From: Limosilactobacillus portuensis
GTDB lineage: Bacteria > Bacillota > Bacilli > Lactobacillales > Lactobacillaceae
Length of the DNA stretch: 64,000 nt
Direction: 5' to 3'
Assembly (NCBI RefSeq): GCF_014838735.1
Contig: NZ_JABUXQ010000006.1
Coordinates: forward strand, 30,883 to 94,882
Below the pieces are notes generated by a model. The model was not told where the DNA came from. It saw nothing but the letters and a program-made list of their open reading frames with translations, and searched no databases. Position numbers and translations under genes: made by a program. Below, one piece after another: positions 18,060-26,825 of the stretch; the stretch's first letter is position 1, and each line of letters begins with the position of its first letter.

Positions 18060-18548
18060 CTATTTTTTATTTTTTTGATCATGCTGATCCAACCGGCGAA
18101 GATCCGCAATATATTCTCGCGTAGCCTCATTTAAGACATAAGCAACGTCAATATGCAGAACATTCTCATACGTCCACCAATCGGTTACTTTAAAGACTGT
18201 TGAACTTTTCTCAAAAGATTGGATCTGGTTTTGCTTAGCATAGTCAGTTAGTTTTTTTTCAAGATCCTCCCTACTAAACTGATCGTCCGTAAGATGATAT
18301 TGCGCCGGAGTAAAGTGAAACTCAAACGCTAAAACACCTTTCCCCCAAACGTCTGCAACGATTTCGGAAGATAATGAAAAAGAGTGCCCGGTTAGCTGAG
18401 TAAGACAATGATTTACTGCCTGATCGGTTACTGATTGGGCCTGATTTTTTAACATTAGCGTCGCACGGTTAATCAATAGACGATGAACGGCAACGTAAAT
18501 AAGAATAACAACAATAACCGCTAAGAGAACTAGCCAAAAGAACGACAT
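18060..18548 (-). CDS. Hypothetical membrane-anchored protein
   Basis: 162 residues from the ATG at 18546-18548 (a further ATG 13 codons upstream has no clear ribosome site). An N-terminal membrane helix begins right after the start (FFWLVLLAVIVVILIYVAV), followed by a mainly hydrophilic domain of about 130 residues with a Trp/Tyr/Phe-rich middle (FKVTDWWTYENVL) and a Lys-rich C-terminus. No motif lets me assign a function. It lies between def and rpoY, both on the opposite strand, and is a single-gene unit. Confidence 0.7.
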   Translation of the reverse strand: MSFFWLVLLAVIVVILIYVAVHRLLINRATLMLKNQAQSVTDQAVNHCLTQLTGHSFSLSSEIVADVWGKGVLAFEFHFTPAQYHLTDDQFSREDLEKKLTDYAKQNQIQSFEKSSTVFKVTDWWTYENVLHIDVAYVLNEATREYIADLRRLDQHDQKNKK

Positions 18549-18683
18549 AGGCTCATCCCATTTCTTAATTATATTTAACTTAATCATACCATTTTACAAT
18601 TTTAAGTAACACAGTTGATTAGATGTGCTAAAATAATTTAAGTAACTAAAGTTTAAATAACATAATAAGGAGCATTTTACAGT

Positions 18684-18896
18684 ATGACTTTTAAGGTATA
18701 CTACCAACCCGATGCAACTAAACGGCCGGTTCGTGAAAATACTCAATCATTGTATATTGAAGCTGATTCAGAGGCTCAAGCATTATTATTGGTTGAAGAA
18801 AATACTGACTACAACATTGAATTTGTTGAACAATTAGACGATAAAGCTTTGGAATACGAAAAGCAAAATCCAAACTTTAAGATTACTAAGTTCTAA
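18684..18896 (+). CDS. rpoY: RNA polymerase epsilon subunit
   Basis: 70 residues. MTFKVYYQPDATKRPVREN, then SLYIEADSE and YNIEFVEQLDDKALEYE, match the YkzG/DUF1447 family, the epsilon subunit of Firmicutes RNA polymerase, a small protein bound near the downstream DNA cleft. In many Firmicutes rpoY is followed by rnjA (RNase J1); here a terminator and a lipid-kinase gene follow and no rnjA is seen in the window. AAGGAG precedes the ATG. Confidence 0.9.
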   Translation: MTFKVYYQPDATKRPVRENTQSLYIEADSEAQALLLVEENTDYNIEFVEQLDDKALEYEKQNPNFKITKF

Positions 18897-18906
18897 TTGC
18901 TAATTA

Positions 18907-18938
18907 AGACAGTCGGGAAGAAAATCTCTCGACTGTCT
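18907..18938 (+). terminator. Terminator of rpoY
   Basis: 9-bp stem AGACAGTCG / CGACTGTCT (18907-18915 with 18930-18938) followed by a T-rich tail. Confidence 0.82.
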
Positions 18939-18964
18939 TTTACTTAATCCCAGGAGGCCTAATC

Positions 18965-19903
18965 ATGCATTATGAGATAATCCTAAATCCAACTGCAGGA
19001 AATGGAAAAGCAAAAAAGACTTGGAACATTCTCCAGCCAGTTATTGAAGGACAGTTAGATTATTCCCTCCACCAAACTGATTATGCTAATCATGAAGCTT
19101 TCTTTGCCAAGCGAATTGCTAAAGCCCACCCTCACAATTCAGATACTGTTGTAATTGTGATCGGTGGCGATGGAACCCTTCACAACGTCCTAAATGGATT
19201 AGTAAAAGCTGATTCCACCCTTCCATTATCATACATTCCTGCGGGAACCGGCAATGACTTTGCTCGGGGCTACGGGATTTCGCTGAATCCAGAAAAAGCC
19301 CTCCAGCAAATAGTTTCTACAACAAAAGCACACACCATTACAATTGGTCATTACACCGAGTCAATTAAGAATGAGGAAGGTTATTTTCTCAACAATATTG
19401 GGATTGGCTTTGACGCTGCAATTGTTAGTCGAACCAACTCATCAAAGGCCAAAAAGAGCCTCAATAAGTTGCGGCTAGGGAACTTTTCCTACCTTAGCAA
19501 GGCATTCGGTGTTATTTATGATCAACAGCCGTTCCAACTAATTCTTCAGGAACAAGGGCACCACTATATTTTCGCTAATGCTTTTATTGTAGTTGCAACA
19601 AATCATCCATACATTGGTGGCGGCTTTCAAATTGATCGTTCAGCCAATGTTAATGATGATGCAATCAGTATGGTCATTGCTGAACGAAAGAATTGGCTGC
19701 TTACCCTTTGGGAGGTTATTCAGTTTGGTCGCGGTAAATTAGCGGAATCACGTTTTGCCCATCATTTTCATGCTAAGACTCTCCATTATTCCACAACTTC
19801 ATTAGAATTTGGTCAAATTGATGGAGAAAACATGGGAAACCGATTTTATGATTTGAATGTTGATACTAGTCATTATCAATTTTGGCAGGAACCGCTTAAT
19901 TAA
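18965..19903 (+). CDS. Diacylglycerol kinase-type lipid kinase (DagK/YegS/BmrU family)
   Basis: 312 residues. The DAGK catalytic motif IGGDGTLHNVLNGL lies near residues 66-79, and the nucleotide-binding NPTAGNGKAKK at the start (8-18). PAGTGNDFARG (near 95) is the family's third signature. It probably phosphorylates diacylglycerol or a related lipid at the membrane face, recycling lipid from teichoic-acid synthesis, though the exact substrate cannot be told from sequence. AGGAGG precedes the ATG. Confidence 0.9.
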   Translation: MHYEIILNPTAGNGKAKKTWNILQPVIEGQLDYSLHQTDYANHEAFFAKRIAKAHPHNSDTVVIVIGGDGTLHNVLNGLVKADSTLPLSYIPAGTGNDFARGYGISLNPEKALQQIVSTTKAHTITIGHYTESIKNEEGYFLNNIGIGFDAAIVSRTNSSKAKKSLNKLRLGNFSYLSKAFGVIYDQQPFQLILQEQGHHYIFANAFIVVATNHPYIGGGFQIDRSANVNDDAISMVIAERKNWLLTLWEVIQFGRGKLAESRFAHHFHAKTLHYSTTSLEFGQIDGENMGNRFYDLNVDTSHYQFWQEPLN

Positions 19904-19915
19904 ACCGATAATCGA

Positions 19916-19953
19916 AAATGGACCGAGAATTTGATGTTTCTCAGTCCATTTTA
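19916..19953. terminator. Bidirectional terminator
   Basis: 15-bp stem with one mismatch (19916-19930 with 19939-19953) between convergent genes, with an A-rich 5' arm and T-rich 3' arm. Confidence 0.87.
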
Positions 19954-19968
19954 TTATTTGTTAGTAAA

Positions 19969-20607
19969 TTAATTATCTTTAGGATAGCCAACCAAGTGTA
20001 GTTTACCGTGAACATATTCACCAAGATAAATATCATTAATACTCTTAAAACCGGCTTTTTTTACCTGTTCAGCAATCCATTTCTCATCATGATGAATTAA
20101 TTCAAGAACATCCAGATTAATTTGACCATCATTAATTAAGGGGAAACGAATATTCTCATCACTATTTTCAATTACTACCAATTGACCGTTCTGCTCCAAA
20201 ATACCACTTTTAACTTTAGCAATTTCATAGATTCCATGACTTCGTAAGCGGAACATTAACTCATTGGCAGTCATTCCTGCTCGCATACAATTATCTACCA
20301 GCAACCGACCGTCCTTAATTAATAGTCGGGGACGACCGTCAATAATATTTTGAATTGTCGCGTTATGCTCCTTAGCATACTTAACGATAAACACAATCAA
20401 TGTCCAGATTAATAGAACCATTACAAACTGTAACACGGTAATATCTTGGTTATAAATGATCCCACCAATAATTCCCCCAAGAACATAATTTTGTACTTGG
20501 TCGATTGCGGATGTCGGTGCTAAATTTCCCTTCCCCAAAATATTAATCTGGAAAATAAGACAAATCATTCCCAAAACAAATTTAATCGTAATTAATCCGT
20601 AATCCAT
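19969..20607 (-). CDS. DUF421 (YetF-type) membrane protein
   Basis: 212 residues. Three predicted N-terminal membrane helices (up to about 75), then a cytoplasmic DUF421 domain of mixed alpha/beta character with RPRLLIKDGRLL and the MRAGMTANELMFRLRSHGI stretch typical of the family. The biological role is unknown; some relatives are linked to spore or stress phenotypes. The gene directly follows the DUF3290 gene with an 11-bp gap; this pair is common in lactobacilli and suggests the two proteins act together in the membrane. Confidence 0.87.
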   Translation of the reverse strand: MDYGLITIKFVLGMICLIFQINILGKGNLAPTSAIDQVQNYVLGGIIGGIIYNQDITVLQFVMVLLIWTLIVFIVKYAKEHNATIQNIIDGRPRLLIKDGRLLVDNCMRAGMTANELMFRLRSHGIYEIAKVKSGILEQNGQLVVIENSDENIRFPLINDGQINLDVLELIHHDEKWIAEQVKKAGFKSINDIYLGEYVHGKLHLVGYPKDN

Positions 20608-20618
20608 AACTATCCTCC

Positions 20619-21062
20619 CTATTTTTGAATAATTACCCGATGATCAACAACGTGTGCACGAGTAAGCGTATAGTTATCGCCACTTGGGCTTAAATTGACC
20701 CGATAATCCTTTTTATCAAACCGAACAATAATTCCATCAGTTAGGGTTGTCGAATTAACAACAACTTTATTTGGATTAATACCGTGATCCTTAGCAACCG
20801 CACGAATAAAAGGACGCATTTGCAATGATTGTGACTGTTGAGAGTATGTCTTTTCCAAATTAGTAACTTGCAATCCCGCAAAAATTAATAAAAGAAGAAA
20901 GAAGATAATTCCTAAATCTCGATAACGAGTTTGCAATTGATGGCGAAAATAACGAAAGGAGTTAATCAAAACTAATAATATTAATACCAGGATTACAGCA
21001 TAGTTTACTAAGCTATTAAATTGCTGTTGATGCATGAAGTAGCTCTCTGTATAAAAAGTCAT
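20619..21062 (-). CDS. DUF3290 family membrane protein
   Basis: 147 residues. Two membrane helices (about 19-38 and 48-66), then a roughly 75-residue domain ending VDHRVIIQK. Recognised as DUF3290, a family found beside DUF421 genes in lactic acid bacteria. No enzymatic motif is visible. GAGGCGG lies about 6 nt before the ATG. First gene of the DUF3290-DUF421 pair. Confidence 0.83.
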   Translation of the reverse strand: MTFYTESYFMHQQQFNSLVNYAVILVLILLVLINSFRYFRHQLQTRYRDLGIIFFLLLLIFAGLQVTNLEKTYSQQSQSLQMRPFIRAVAKDHGINPNKVVVNSTTLTDGIIVRFDKKDYRVNLSPSGDNYTLTRAHVVDHRVIIQK

Positions 21063-21091
21063 CTATTCCGCCTCGCTATTAATAAATCACA

Positions 21092-21138
21092 AAAACAAGC
21101 TAAGATTAGTTCAAAATGGGATAATCTTAGCTTGTTTT
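21092..21138. terminator. Terminator between the NlpC/P60 gene and the DUF3290 gene
   Basis: Perfect 17-bp stem AAAACAAGCTAAGATTA with its complement (21092-21108 and 21122-21138), ending in T-rich sequence on both strands. Confidence 0.85.
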
Positions 21139-21157
21139 ATTTTACCATCCTTAATGT

Positions 21158-22429
21158 TTACTTAACTGTTCCAGCAAAACTTGGTGCAAAGTATGAACTT
21201 AAGTTATATACGGCAACGTTTGTTCCAGGCTTAGCCGCAGCAGCGTATTGGTTGTTCCCCATGTAAATACCAACATGGTATGAGCTTCCTTGGTTTCCCC
21301 AGAAGAGAAGGTCTCCTGATTGAGCCTGGTTAACCGGCTTGGTATTAACGTAGCTTTCCATAGCAACGGTATTGTGTGGCAACTGCTTTCCTTCAGCATT
21401 TGCGTATACATATTGAACAAATCCTGAGCAATCCATCCCACTTAACGAATTACCACCCCACTGGTATGGAACACTGTTAGAACTAGCGATCTTACTTGCT
21501 AAACTAACAACAGAACCAGATTGCAAGTTAGCATTGTTTTGACTTGCTGCTTGTTGACTAGTTGCTTGCTGAGCAACTTGGCTTTGTTGGGCTTGTGATT
21601 GTTGGGCTGGTTGAGATGCAGCTGAAGTAGTAGTAACCTGCTGACTCTGTACTACAGTTTGGTTAGTTGCAGCTGCCCGTGAAGCCGTGCTATAAGCTAC
21701 TGCTTGAGTACTGTTAGCAGAAACAGATTGTTGACTACTTACCTGTTGACCAGCTGCTACAGTAACTGCAGAATTTTGTTGACTAGGAGCAGCAGAATTA
21801 TAAGCAGCTGCATTGACTGTACTTGTGTATGCTGAACCAGTCATTTGTGATGATTGACCTTGTTGATTAACTGCTTGTTGGACTGTGTTCCCCATTGCTT
21901 GTGGTTGGGCAGCCTCACTAACAGCTCCTTGAACAACTTGCGGTTGAGACTGTTGAACATTTCCTGTAACGGTAAATGATTGTGGTTGAGCAACTGGGGC
22001 AGTACTTGATTGTGAGACTGCTGAATTAACGTTTTCGCCGTTAATTGATAATTGTTGACCAACATAAATCAAGTCTGGATTCTGAATATGATTCCAGGCA
22101 ACAAGATCATTAAGACTAACGTTAAATTGAACAGCTAGTTCACTTAAAGTATCGCCGCTCTTAACCACATAGATACCATTCTTAGCAGCTGAAGCTGACT
22201 TAGAAGAAGCTGATGATGATTGAATTGGTGCTAATGATAACTGGCCGCTATTACGAACCGCATTAGCAGCAGAACTCATTGATGCTGGTTGTTCAGCATG
22301 ATTAGAACTCTTTGCCTTTGCTTCAACAGCATTATTAGCTTGGGTAGTCAGTGCAAAAACACTTAATGCTCCCAGCGTTCCAGCAACTAATCTTGTTGAT
22401 GAACTATACTTACGTACTTTCTTTACCAT
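21158..22429 (-). CDS. Secreted LysM-NlpC/P60 peptidoglycan hydrolase
   Basis: 423 residues. A signal peptide with a basic start (MVKKVRKYSSSTR) and a hydrophobic core ends in an AxA-like site near residue 38. One LysM domain (about 86-130, VKSGDTLSELAVQFNVSLND) anchors it to peptidoglycan. A long Gln/Ser/Ala/Val-rich linker (about 135-310) follows, then an NlpC/P60 endopeptidase domain with the nucleophile in MDCSGF (near 334) and His in YHVGIY (near 386). It probably cleaves gamma-D-Glu to diamino-acid bonds during growth or separation. Monocistronic. The linker is low-complexity and generates spurious frames. Confidence 0.93.
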   Translation of the reverse strand: MVKKVRKYSSSTRLVAGTLGALSVFALTTQANNAVEAKAKSSNHAEQPASMSSAANAVRNSGQLSLAPIQSSSASSKSASAAKNGIYVVKSGDTLSELAVQFNVSLNDLVAWNHIQNPDLIYVGQQLSINGENVNSAVSQSSTAPVAQPQSFTVTGNVQQSQPQVVQGAVSEAAQPQAMGNTVQQAVNQQGQSSQMTGSAYTSTVNAAAYNSAAPSQQNSAVTVAAGQQVSSQQSVSANSTQAVAYSTASRAAATNQTVVQSQQVTTTSAASQPAQQSQAQQSQVAQQATSQQAASQNNANLQSGSVVSLASKIASSNSVPYQWGGNSLSGMDCSGFVQYVYANAEGKQLPHNTVAMESYVNTKPVNQAQSGDLLFWGNQGSSYHVGIYMGNNQYAAAAKPGTNVAVYNLSSYFAPSFAGTVK

Positions 22430-22698
22430 ACAGAAACATCCTCTCCAAATAAACGAAAAAATAATTGCTAATTACTTAGTTGATAAACTCAAATCTTCTT
22501 TACCATATCATTTTTTTAGAAATTCTTGTACTAATTTTAACATTTTTAAAGATTTTATTTCTTAATCAAGTAAAGATGGGATGAAGAAAGTTACAAAAAG
22601 GTTATTTTGCTTAAATTTTATTAAAGACAAGTCAGGATTAAGACTGTTAATTTCATTTCATTGATAAAATAAAATTAGTTATAGGAGGAAGTGATCGC
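22430..22698. other. Divergent AT-rich promoter region
   Basis: Spacer of about 270 bp between the NlpC/P60 gene and the spx-like pseudogene. GGAGAGGATG ribosome-site sequence precedes the hydrolase start and AGGAGG precedes the pseudogene. I see no convincing consensus promoter pair and no gene. Confidence 0.4.
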
Positions 22699-23124
22699 AT
22701 GATTTGTATATATTACCACACTAACGATCCTTCAAAACGGAAGGCAGTTAAGTGGCTCACCGCTTACCAACTAACGGTTCATGAACGGAACATCGAAAAA
22801 CAGCCATTAACTAAGGCAGAAATTCTTGCTCTGCTAAGCAAATCGATTAACGGGACTTCCGACTTAATTTCTACCCGTTCTTGAGACACTAAAGCACTTC
22901 AGTTAAATTCTGAAACCATAACAATTAACCAGCTAGTAAAAGCAATTCAAAAGAGCCCTCACGTTTTGAAAAATCCAATTATCTGTGATGAAAGCAAGTT
23001 AGTAACTGGCTTCGATCAAGAAAAAATAGGAATTTTTATTTCACAACAAGAACGGAAAGACGAATTGGCAGATTTATTACTAAAGCAGGATATCCAAACA
23101 AGTCATTTTGCATTTCCGATCTAA
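22699..23124 (+). pseudogene. Spx/ArsC-family paralogue broken by an in-frame TGA
   Basis: The full frame of 141 codons plus stop resembles Spx. It starts MICIYYHTNDPSKRKAVKWL; the CxxC redox switch of Spx (C10 and C13 in the copy at 62143-62544) is replaced by N-D-P-S. The N-terminal half ends NGTSDLISTRS, matching Spx at the alpha-domain border, then TGA at 22882-22884. The frame continues DTKALQLNSE and later VLKNPIICDESKLVTGF, the Spx C-terminal pattern. CGA to TGA is a simple explanation. AGGAGG before the ATG shows a once-translated gene. A truncated 61-residue product lacks the C-terminal helices. Confidence 0.85.
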
Positions 23125-23169
23125 AGATGATGGCTTTACTATGCAATTATAATTATTATCTTAACGAAA

Positions 23170-23209
23170 AACGCCAGACTAAGTTAAAGTAATTGTTAGT
23201 CCCGGCGTT
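23170..23209. terminator. Hairpin after the spx-like pseudogene
   Basis: Stem AACGCC...GACTAA with TTAGTC...GGCGTT (one internal mismatch) followed by T-rich sequence. Confidence 0.65.
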
Positions 23210-23224
23210 ATCTTTATTACGTTC

Positions 23225-23279
23225 AAAAAACAGGAAACTATTAGGAAGAGTGGTAATTCTTAATAGTCTCCTGTTTTTT
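23225..23279 (-). terminator. Terminator after prs
   Basis: Long stem AAAAAACAGGA-ACTATTA with its complement, one mismatch, 17-nt loop, followed by T-run on the minus strand; it ends two bases from the prs stop. Confidence 0.82.
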
Positions 23280-23281
23280 AT

Positions 23282-24253
23282 TTAATGTTCAAATAACTCA
23301 TGAATTGATTGGTGATTGTGAACCCGAATGATTGCCTCTTTTAATAAGTCCGCCACGGAAAGCCGGTGAAGCTTATTAAATTCCTTTTCAGTAGGTAATT
23401 CAATTGTATCGGTTACCCACATTTCTTCAAGTGGCGAGTCTTCCAGTACTTGAGGAGCATCGCCAGATAAAACTGCGTGAGTTGCAACCCCGTAAATCTT
23501 TTTAGCACCAAATTTTTGAAGTGCTTTAGCGGATAAGCTCATTCGTATACCAGTATCAACAATATCATCAACGATAATGGCAACCTTATCCTTAACGTCT
23601 CCAATAACGTATTCTGGAACTTCTTGACTACTCCGTTCACGAACCTCATCGTTCCGGTTATCAATAATTGCAATTGGTGCTTTAATTTTTTCTGCAAAGC
23701 GACGAGCCAAACTAACCCCTGCGTGATCAGGTGAAACCACAACGATATCGTTATCAAGATCACGTTTTTCTACGTACTTAGCAAATAATTGTGTAGCTTG
23801 CAGGTGATCAACTGGAATATCAAAGAAACCTTGAACCTGAGCAGCATGAAGGTCGATCGTAATTAAGCGATCAATCTTATCCATCTCTAGTAAATTAGCA
23901 ATTAATTTAGCGGTAATTGGTTCCCGACTGCGTGCCTTACGATCTTGACGTGCATACCCGTAATATGGCATTACAACATTAATCTTGGCGGCACTTGCTC
24001 GACGTAAAGCATCAATCATAATCAGTAATTCCATTAAATTGGTATTAACTGGATCAGAAACCGATTGGATTACATAGGTTTAACAGCCACGGACACTTTC
24101 GTCAATCGTTACCTTAATTTCCCCATCCGCAAAGTGACTAACGGAAGCTTTACTAAGAGGAAGACCAATTTTGTCAGCAACGCTCTTAGCAAGGGGTTCA
24201 TTAGAATTCAAGGCAAATAAGCGAACATCTTTCGCATCTTTTATTTCAGTCAT
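23282..24253 (-). pseudogene. prs: Ribose-phosphate pyrophosphokinase gene broken by an in-frame TAA
   Basis: Read through one stop this is a 323-residue PRPP synthetase. The true ATG is at 24251-24253 with GAGGAG 7 nt upstream. Codon 58 is TAA (24080-24082) just after DESVRGC, and the frame continues [19 protein letters not shown] without loss. The ATP-binding/flexible loop [14 protein letters not shown] is intact. The PRPP loop reads DDIVDTGIR rather than the canonical DDMIDTAGT, which suggests the divergent second prs copy seen in several lactobacilli. Internal initiation at MELLIM would lose the N-terminal strand. Since PRPP is essential, a second functional prs elsewhere, or a sequence error here, is expected. 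Confidence 0.88.
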
Positions 24254-24326
24254 TGTTATTCTCCTCAAGATAAAATCAACAATACACTGTTATTATCGCA
24301 AGTTTTCTTATCTGGTGCAAGCTGAA

Positions 24327-26801
24327 CTATTTTTTAAATTCAGCTGGTCGAATTCCTTCCATCCCGATCATTGGATCAATTTTTCCTGACTTAACCAGTG
24401 CAGGAGTTAGGATCGTTTGCTTAGTTTGATCTAATTGATCATCAGAGACATCTTGAACACTAGCATGTTTCTCGCTACTATCTGATTCAAACTGACTTTC
24501 GGTTCCCTGATCAAGCGGTGATTCCAATTTACCATGATGTTTCCAAGTATCCGTTAATCTCTTTACCAGACTCGTTTGCCGGTTAACAGATTGACTATTA
24601 ATTGCCGTAACGAAGGCATACGTCTCCCCAATCATTATTAGCTTATCAGCCGCTCGAGTAACAGCCGTGTAAAGGAGATTTCGCTGTAACATCCTACCAA
24701 ATTCATGAACTAAGGGTAAAATTACCATCTTAAATTGGCTACCTTGAGATTTATGAATTGAAATACTATACGCCAACCGAATTTGCGACCACTCTAATCG
24801 ACCATAATTAACTTCATTTCCATCAAAGTCAATTGTCATTGTGGCATTCTTTTTTCCCTTATTACTACCGTTTTCAATTGCAGTAATTCGGCCAATATCA
24901 CCGTTAAAAACGTTATTCTCTGGACTATTAACCAGTTGAAGAACCTTATCACCAACTCGGAAAACCTGTCCCCGAAATTCAATCTCCTGCTTATTAGCAG
25001 CCGCTGGATTATAAACGGCTTGGGATAGCTCATTTAGTCGATCAACCCCCGCTGCACCCCGATACATCGGTGCCAGGATTTGGAGATCATTAGCATCATA
25101 ACCGCGCTTTTGACTCATCTCAATTATTTGTTTCACAACCCCTGGCACTTGTCGTGAGTGACATGCAATAAATGAACGATCCGCCATTTTTACCGTTAGA
25201 GCACTTGGAATTTTTCCTTCACGAATATCATGGGCAAGGGGAATAATTGTTGAGTCTGCTGCCTGACGGTGAATTTCTTTTAATTCAATCCGTGGTAGGT
25301 CAGCAAATTCTAGCAAATCATGAAAAACCTGTCCAGGACCGACTGAAGGTAACTGATCCTTATCACCAACAAAGATAACGTGCATTGATGTCGGGATCGA
25401 CTGAACCAGAACTTTAAACAGCAATGTATCAACCATTGACATTTCGTCCACAATCAATAATGAGCCTTCAAGATCCTTAGCGTTTAATTCTGTTGGCATT
25501 TCACGACCATTTAAGCCTAGTAAGCGATGAATCGTGCTTGCTGGTAAATCAGTTGCCTCACTCATCCGCTTGGCAGCCCGACCAGTTGGCGCAGCAAGTA
25601 AAATGGGGAATGCTTTTTCCTTATACTGATTTGGATCAAGAGCAATTTCATGCAGCTCAGCAAATGCTTCAACAACACCCTTAATAATTGTTGTTTTCCC
25701 GGTTCCTGGTCCCCCAGTAAGGAGCATTACCTTAGAAGTTAATGCCGTCTTAATCGCTTCTATCTGGATTTCATCATATTTGATCCCGGTTTTGACTGGA
25801 AGTTTTTCCAGAATGGTTGTAATTTGCTTCTCATTTTTTGATTCATCCTGATTTTGACAAAGCCGGTGTAAATTTTCAGCAATTTGCCATTCAGCCTTAT
25901 ACAAACTTGCCGGATAGATTCGTTTATCTTCATACTGAATGGTACCGTTTTTTTCCATTTCAACAATCTGCTGGGTAACTTTAGCAGTTGGAATTGGTTG
26001 ACCATTAGCATCTGAAAGCAAACGCATACTTTCCTGAAGCAACGGCTTAGCGCTGGTATAAGTATCACCACTCATCATTGTTAAATCATCAATTGACTGG
26101 ATAATTGACGCTGAGATCCGTCGCTGATCGTCTGCGGGAATTCCCATTTTAATGGCTACCTGATCTGCCCGCTTAAAACTAATTCCGTCAATATCTTGAA
26201 CAAGCTGATATGGATTTTCACTAATAATATGAAGAGTTTCATCACCATAACGATCAAAAATCGCACTGCTAAGATTACTGCCAAATCCAAGGTCATTTAA
26301 CCCAATGATAATTTGGTCCATTCCTTGGTTAGCATTCAGGTTCTCAACAAGGCTAGTTCGAACTGCTTCACGTAATTTTAAGCCATCAAGGATATGCGGG
26401 TCAGCAGTGATCTTGTCAATTGCGTGAGTTCCCAATTGCTCAACAATCTTTTCAGCGGTCTTTTTCCCCACTCCAGGGAACTGCTTACCAGCGAGAAAAT
26501 TAATAATCCCCTCTTTACTGGTTGGCTGATTAGCATGATATGAGCTTGCCTGGAATTGACGGCCATATTTAGGGTGATCAATTAATTTACCTTCAAAGCG
26601 ATATGTTTGATCATCGCGGAGATCACCGAAACTCCCCGTAACCGTTATTTCACTTTCGTTCCAATCAAAATTAGCGTCTTCTACCGACACTAATAAAACC
26701 TTATAAAAGGAATCAGGACTATCAAAAATGTCCGATTGTACTTGGCCAATAAAAAAGGATGGCTCTTCTGGCGCCTCAAATAGGTTAATTTCTTCTGCCA
26801 T
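24327..26801 (-). CDS. recD2: RecD2-type SF1 DNA helicase
   Basis: 824 residues from the ATG at 26799-26801, which has AAGGAAGG 9 nt upstream; the ATG three codons earlier is too close to that site. N-terminal OB-like and helix-hairpin-helix region (about 75-200, with GVGKKTAEKIV), then the helicase core with Walker A LLTGGPGTGKTT (about 360-371), Walker B LLIVDEMSMVD, and a C-terminal UvrD-like domain with RAADKLIMIG and SIHKSQGSQF. A 5'-3' helicase for replication-fork repair and mismatch-linked damage tolerance, acting without RecBC. Followed downstream by prs. Confidence 0.95.
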   Translation of the reverse strand: MAEEINLFEAPEEPSFFIGQVQSDIFDSPDSFYKVLLVSVEDANFDWNESEITVTGSFGDLRDDQTYRFEGKLIDHPKYGRQFQASSYHANQPTSKEGIINFLAGKQFPGVGKKTAEKIVEQLGTHAIDKITADPHILDGLKLREAVRTSLVENLNANQGMDQIIIGLNDLGFGSNLSSAIFDRYGDETLHIISENPYQLVQDIDGISFKRADQVAIKMGIPADDQRRISASIIQSIDDLTMMSGDTYTSAKPLLQESMRLLSDANGQPIPTAKVTQQIVEMEKNGTIQYEDKRIYPASLYKAEWQIAENLHRLCQNQDESKNEKQITTILEKLPVKTGIKYDEIQIEAIKTALTSKVMLLTGGPGTGKTTIIKGVVEAFAELHEIALDPNQYKEKAFPILLAAPTGRAAKRMSEATDLPASTIHRLLGLNGREMPTELNAKDLEGSLLIVDEMSMVDTLLFKVLVQSIPTSMHVIFVGDKDQLPSVGPGQVFHDLLEFADLPRIELKEIHRQAADSTIIPLAHDIREGKIPSALTVKMADRSFIACHSRQVPGVVKQIIEMSQKRGYDANDLQILAPMYRGAAGVDRLNELSQAVYNPAAANKQEIEFRGQVFRVGDKVLQLVNSPENNVFNGDIGRITAIENGSNKGKKNATMTIDFDGNEVNYGRLEWSQIRLAYSISIHKSQGSQFKMVILPLVHEFGRMLQRNLLYTAVTRAADKLIMIGETYAFVTAINSQSVNRQTSLVKRLTDTWKHHGKLESPLDQGTESQFESDSSEKHASVQDVSDDQLDQTKQTILTPALVKSGKIDPMIGMEGIRPAEFKK

Positions 26802-26825
26802 GAAAGTCATCCTTCCTTAAACTTA

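Noticed and set aside
21547-21980. Repeat-like Gln/Ser/Ala stretch, considered as CRISPR or satellite repeat
   Set aside because: It is the low-complexity linker of the LysM-NlpC/P60 protein; no regular unit or spacers.
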